Source: Mycoplasmatota bacterium (GTDB lineage Bacteria; Bacillota_I; Bacilli_A; MAG-NZ). From it: 64,000 bases of DNA. Both the position numbers and the translations under genes were made by a program. The notes under the pieces were generated by a model, which was not told the DNA's origin, made no database searches, and saw nothing but the letters and a program-made list of their open reading frames with translations. The DNA lies in the NCBI GenBank assembly GCA_018394315.1, contig CP074575.1, positions 434,001 to 498,000 of the forward strand, read 5' to 3'. Numbering within the stretch: position 1 is the stretch's first letter; each line of letters starts with the position of its first letter. Of this stretch, positions 62,509 to 64,000 are shown in pieces.

Positions 62509-62854
62509 GTACCAGGTTTGGTAGCATAAATGGAAAAGCAGTCGCTATTTATATTAACCTTAGATAACTATAGCTAAATCTATTTTGTGATTTAGTGACA
62601 ATAAAAGAGTCTAACAATTATATGATAGTTTTAATGCAATTCATTTAATCTATCCATGTTTTTTTTCGGGAGTAGATATATGATTTTATAATGTCCATAT
62701 TCACTAATTTATTGATAGAGAATGTTATCATTCGGATATCAATATTGAATTGGATACTAATTAAGTGATTGGAGATTTAAAACTTGCAACTACTAGTTGT
62801 GATAAAAGTATTAAAAACACCAATATTTTGATATAATTATTATGAGGTGATATT
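62509..62854. other. Long AT-rich gap with no recognisable gene
   Basis: About 346 bases between ftsH and rqcP. I find no ORF with a ribosome site and no recognised RNA. A short 7-bp hairpin CTAAATC / GATTTAG (62574-62595) is present, and a TATAAT-like box lies about 20 bases before the rqcP ATG. In Bacillus many genes separate ftsH from yabO. Confidence 0.6.
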
Positions 62855-63112
62855 ATGCGCATCGATAAATACTTAAAGGTATCAAGAATAATTAAGCGTC
62901 GTTCTGTTGCAAAAGAAATAGCAGATAATGGTCGAGTAGAGATTAATGATAAAGTCGCTAAATCAGGTTCAACTGTTTCAATAGGTGACGTGATAAAAAT
63001 CCACTTTGGTAATAAAAAAGTTACAGTAAAAGTAAAAGAATTACTTAATTCAACAAAGAAGGAAGACGCTAATTTGATGTACGAATTAATAAGTGAAGAA
63101 AGAAATGCTTGA
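62855..63112 (+). CDS. rqcP: S4-domain RNA-binding protein RqcP (YabO)
   Basis: 85 residues, a single S4 domain: [56 protein letters not shown], as in RqcP/YabO, which helps RqcH add C-terminal alanine tails during ribosome rescue. GAGGTGA start site 4 bases before the ATG. Precedes yabP-yabQ exactly as in Bacillus. Confidence 0.93.
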   Translation: MRIDKYLKVSRIIKRRSVAKEIADNGRVEINDKVAKSGSTVSIGDVIKIHFGNKKVTVKVKELLNSTKKEDANLMYELISEERNA

Positions 63113-63128
63113 TTAGCATTTTTTTTAG
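63103..63128 (+). terminator. Weak terminator overlapping the rqcP stop
   Basis: 6-bp stem AAATGC / GCATTT with a 7-base loop and eight U; the stop codon is in the loop. It may partly separate rqcP from yabP. Confidence 0.72.
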
Positions 63129-63159
63129 TTTTTTTCATATCTTATATAGAGGTGAGATG

Positions 63160-63426
63160 ATGGAACAAAAGATACATCAATTATTCTTAAAGGACAGGAA
63201 GTCTCTAGAAATAACTGGTGTTAAGAAAATTGAAAGTTTGAATGAGGAAGAATTTATAGTTGAGACCGAACTAGGACTCATGTCCATATTAGGTCGCGAA
63301 TTAGAAATGCGAAACTTGGATGTTGATAAAGGTGAGCTTCAAATTAAGGGATATATAACAATGATTGAATATAAAGACCATCAAGTAAGCGCATCAAAAT
63401 CTATGTTCAGTAAACTTTTTAAATGA
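63160..63426 (+). CDS. yabP: Spore coat/sporulation protein YabP
   Basis: 88 residues. RKSLEITGVKKIESLNEEEFIVETELGLMSILGRELEMRNLDVDKGELQIKGYI is the YabP/YqfC pattern; YabP is needed for late sporulation. The second ATG (63160) has GAGGTG 6-7 bases upstream. Overlaps yabQ by four bases (ATGA). Confidence 0.9.
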   Translation: MEQKIHQLFLKDRKSLEITGVKKIESLNEEEFIVETELGLMSILGRELEMRNLDVDKGELQIKGYITMIEYKDHQVSASKSMFSKLFK

Positions 63427-63842
63427 TACCATTAAAAACTCAATACTCACTACTCATTAATTCAATAATTTTTGGAGCATATTTAGGAATTACATATGAC
63501 TTTCTAAGATTTTATCGAAACAATAACTATTGGTTTAAAGTATTCACAGATATAGTCTTTTGGGTAACTCAGAGTATTGTTGCAAGCTATTTTTTTTACA
63601 ACATTAGTTACGGAATAATCCCAATTTACTTGTTTATTATGTTCTTTGTTGGTTTTGTTTCTTACTACTACTTCTTGCATGACTTTCTTACGAACAAACT
63701 ACTAACTATAACAACTAATACTACCAAATTTTATAGAAAAACAGAAAAACAACGAAGGTTTGCTTTGGGTATCGATAACTACGAAAAGATGATTAAATTT
63801 TTCAAGAAAATAAAACTGAATAAACGTAAAAAGTCAAAATAA
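63423..63842 (+). CDS. yabQ: Spore cortex protein YabQ
   Basis: 139 residues with three to four membrane helices (about 10-25, 40-58, 62-85) and a basic C-terminal tail (KTEKQRRF...KKIKLNKRKKSK). LINSIIFGAYLGITYDFLRFYR at the start and FVSYYYFLHDFLTNKLL near 80 are the YabQ pattern; YabQ is required for cortex formation. In B. subtilis divIC and yabR follow; here lysS follows directly. Confidence 0.88.
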   Translation: MIPLKTQYSLLINSIIFGAYLGITYDFLRFYRNNNYWFKVFTDIVFWVTQSIVASYFFYNISYGIIPIYLFIMFFVGFVSYYYFLHDFLTNKLLTITTNTTKFYRKTEKQRRFALGIDNYEKMIKFFKKIKLNKRKKSK

Positions 63843-63872
63843 CGCTTTATCCACAATAAAAGTGTTATTTTT
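63841..63872 (+). terminator. Intrinsic terminator after yabQ
   Basis: 8-bp stem AACGCTTT / AAAGTGTT (one G-U), 10-base loop, U-rich tail; overlaps the stop codon. Confidence 0.75.
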
Positions 63873-63920
63873 ATCTAGTTGTGTTATAATAAATAATAAT
63901 TTTAATAAGAGGTGATATTA

Positions 63921-64000
63921 ATGAAATTAACTGAACAAGAACTAGTAAGAAGACAAAAGATGAATGACTTGAAAGAAAAGGGTATTAATCCTTTTGGAGC
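63921..64000 (+). CDS. lysS: Lysyl-tRNA synthetase, N-terminus (cut by window edge)
   Basis: Opens MKLTEQELVRRQKMNDLKEK and continues with GINPFG, the start of class II lysyl-tRNA synthetase in Bacilli. GAGGTGA start site 6 bases upstream. In Bacillus lysS also lies near ftsH, dusB and hslO. The body of the gene is right of the window; identification rests on 26 residues. Confidence 0.88.
   Translation, partial: MKLTEQELVRRQKMNDLKEKGINPFG

Noticed and set aside
62509-62854. Candidate tmRNA, 6S or SRP RNA in the ftsH-rqcP gap
   Set aside because: None of their conserved ends or stems was found; only a 7-bp hairpin that could occur by chance.

Overview
The window is very AT-rich (roughly 30% GC by eye), has strong AGGAGG/GAGGTGA ribosome binding sites and many short U-tailed hairpin terminators, and uses TGA as a stop and TGG for Trp (standard bacterial code). 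Gene content points to a low-GC Firmicute of the Bacilli or a neighbouring lineage (Haloplasma/Turicibacter-like), with endospore genes: spoIIE, yabP, yabQ, yunB and a cwlD-type amidase. No rRNA, tRNA, CRISPR array or prophage was seen. One intact IS3-family element is present.

Layout. 0-3 kb: fatty-acid and biotin genes on the minus strand (accC partial, accB, acpP, a FabK/nitronate-monooxygenase-type flavoprotein, birA). 3-5.5 kb: a tocopherol-cyclase-like gene, then an arsR / ArsP-type permease / small thioredoxin operon with a visible promoter and operator. 5.5-13.5 kb: a long minus-strand block with a duplicated-domain membrane-anchored protein, the t6A genes tsaE-tsaB-rimI-tsaD, cwlD, a thioredoxin-like lipoprotein, an S1-domain protein, and a yutG-yutI-yutD / yunB-yunC block as in Bacillus. 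13.6-18.8 kb: CBS protein, RDD protein, ispD-ispF, 5-formyl-THF cyclo-ligase, a PAS protein with a decayed GGDEF domain, and mgsA. 19-28 kb: an MFS transporter, then a minus-strand cluster of a CdaA-type diadenylate cyclase, an ankyrin protein, a 1359-residue DUF4011/SF1-helicase-like protein without its ATPase motifs, and a ClpC-like protein whose second ATPase domain is dead. 28-36 kb: B12-type ribonucleotide reductase, YgiQ radical-SAM protein, RDD protein, dusB, hslO, M42 peptidase. 36.4-37.8 kb: the IS element, lodged exactly in the loop of a terminator. 38-47 kb: lipoprotein, rsgA, two tandem M28 lipoprotein peptidases, and an amidohydrolase plus a 1011-residue GNAT fusion behind a palindromic operator. 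46.5-47.4 kb: ppa with a small transcription unit and a structured RNA beside it. 47.4-56 kb: accessory membrane proteins, methyltransferase, GNAT, trypsin-like lipoprotein, Maf, UMF1-type MFS, zinc-dependent phospholipase C-like protein, surE. 56.5-64 kb: spoIIE-tilS-hpt-ftsH, rqcP-yabP-yabQ and the start of lysS, which is B. subtilis-like core synteny.

How the genes work together: most of the window is core metabolism, translation quality control (t6A, dihydrouridine, RqcP, RsgA, Hsp33, FtsH) and sporulation. The most unusual parts are the c-di-AMP/ankyrin/pseudo-helicase/decayed-ClpC neighbourhood, the GNAT fusion operon with its operator and mini-ORF, two short promoter-miniORF-terminator units, a candidate structured RNA upstream of ppa, and the IS inside a terminator hairpin.
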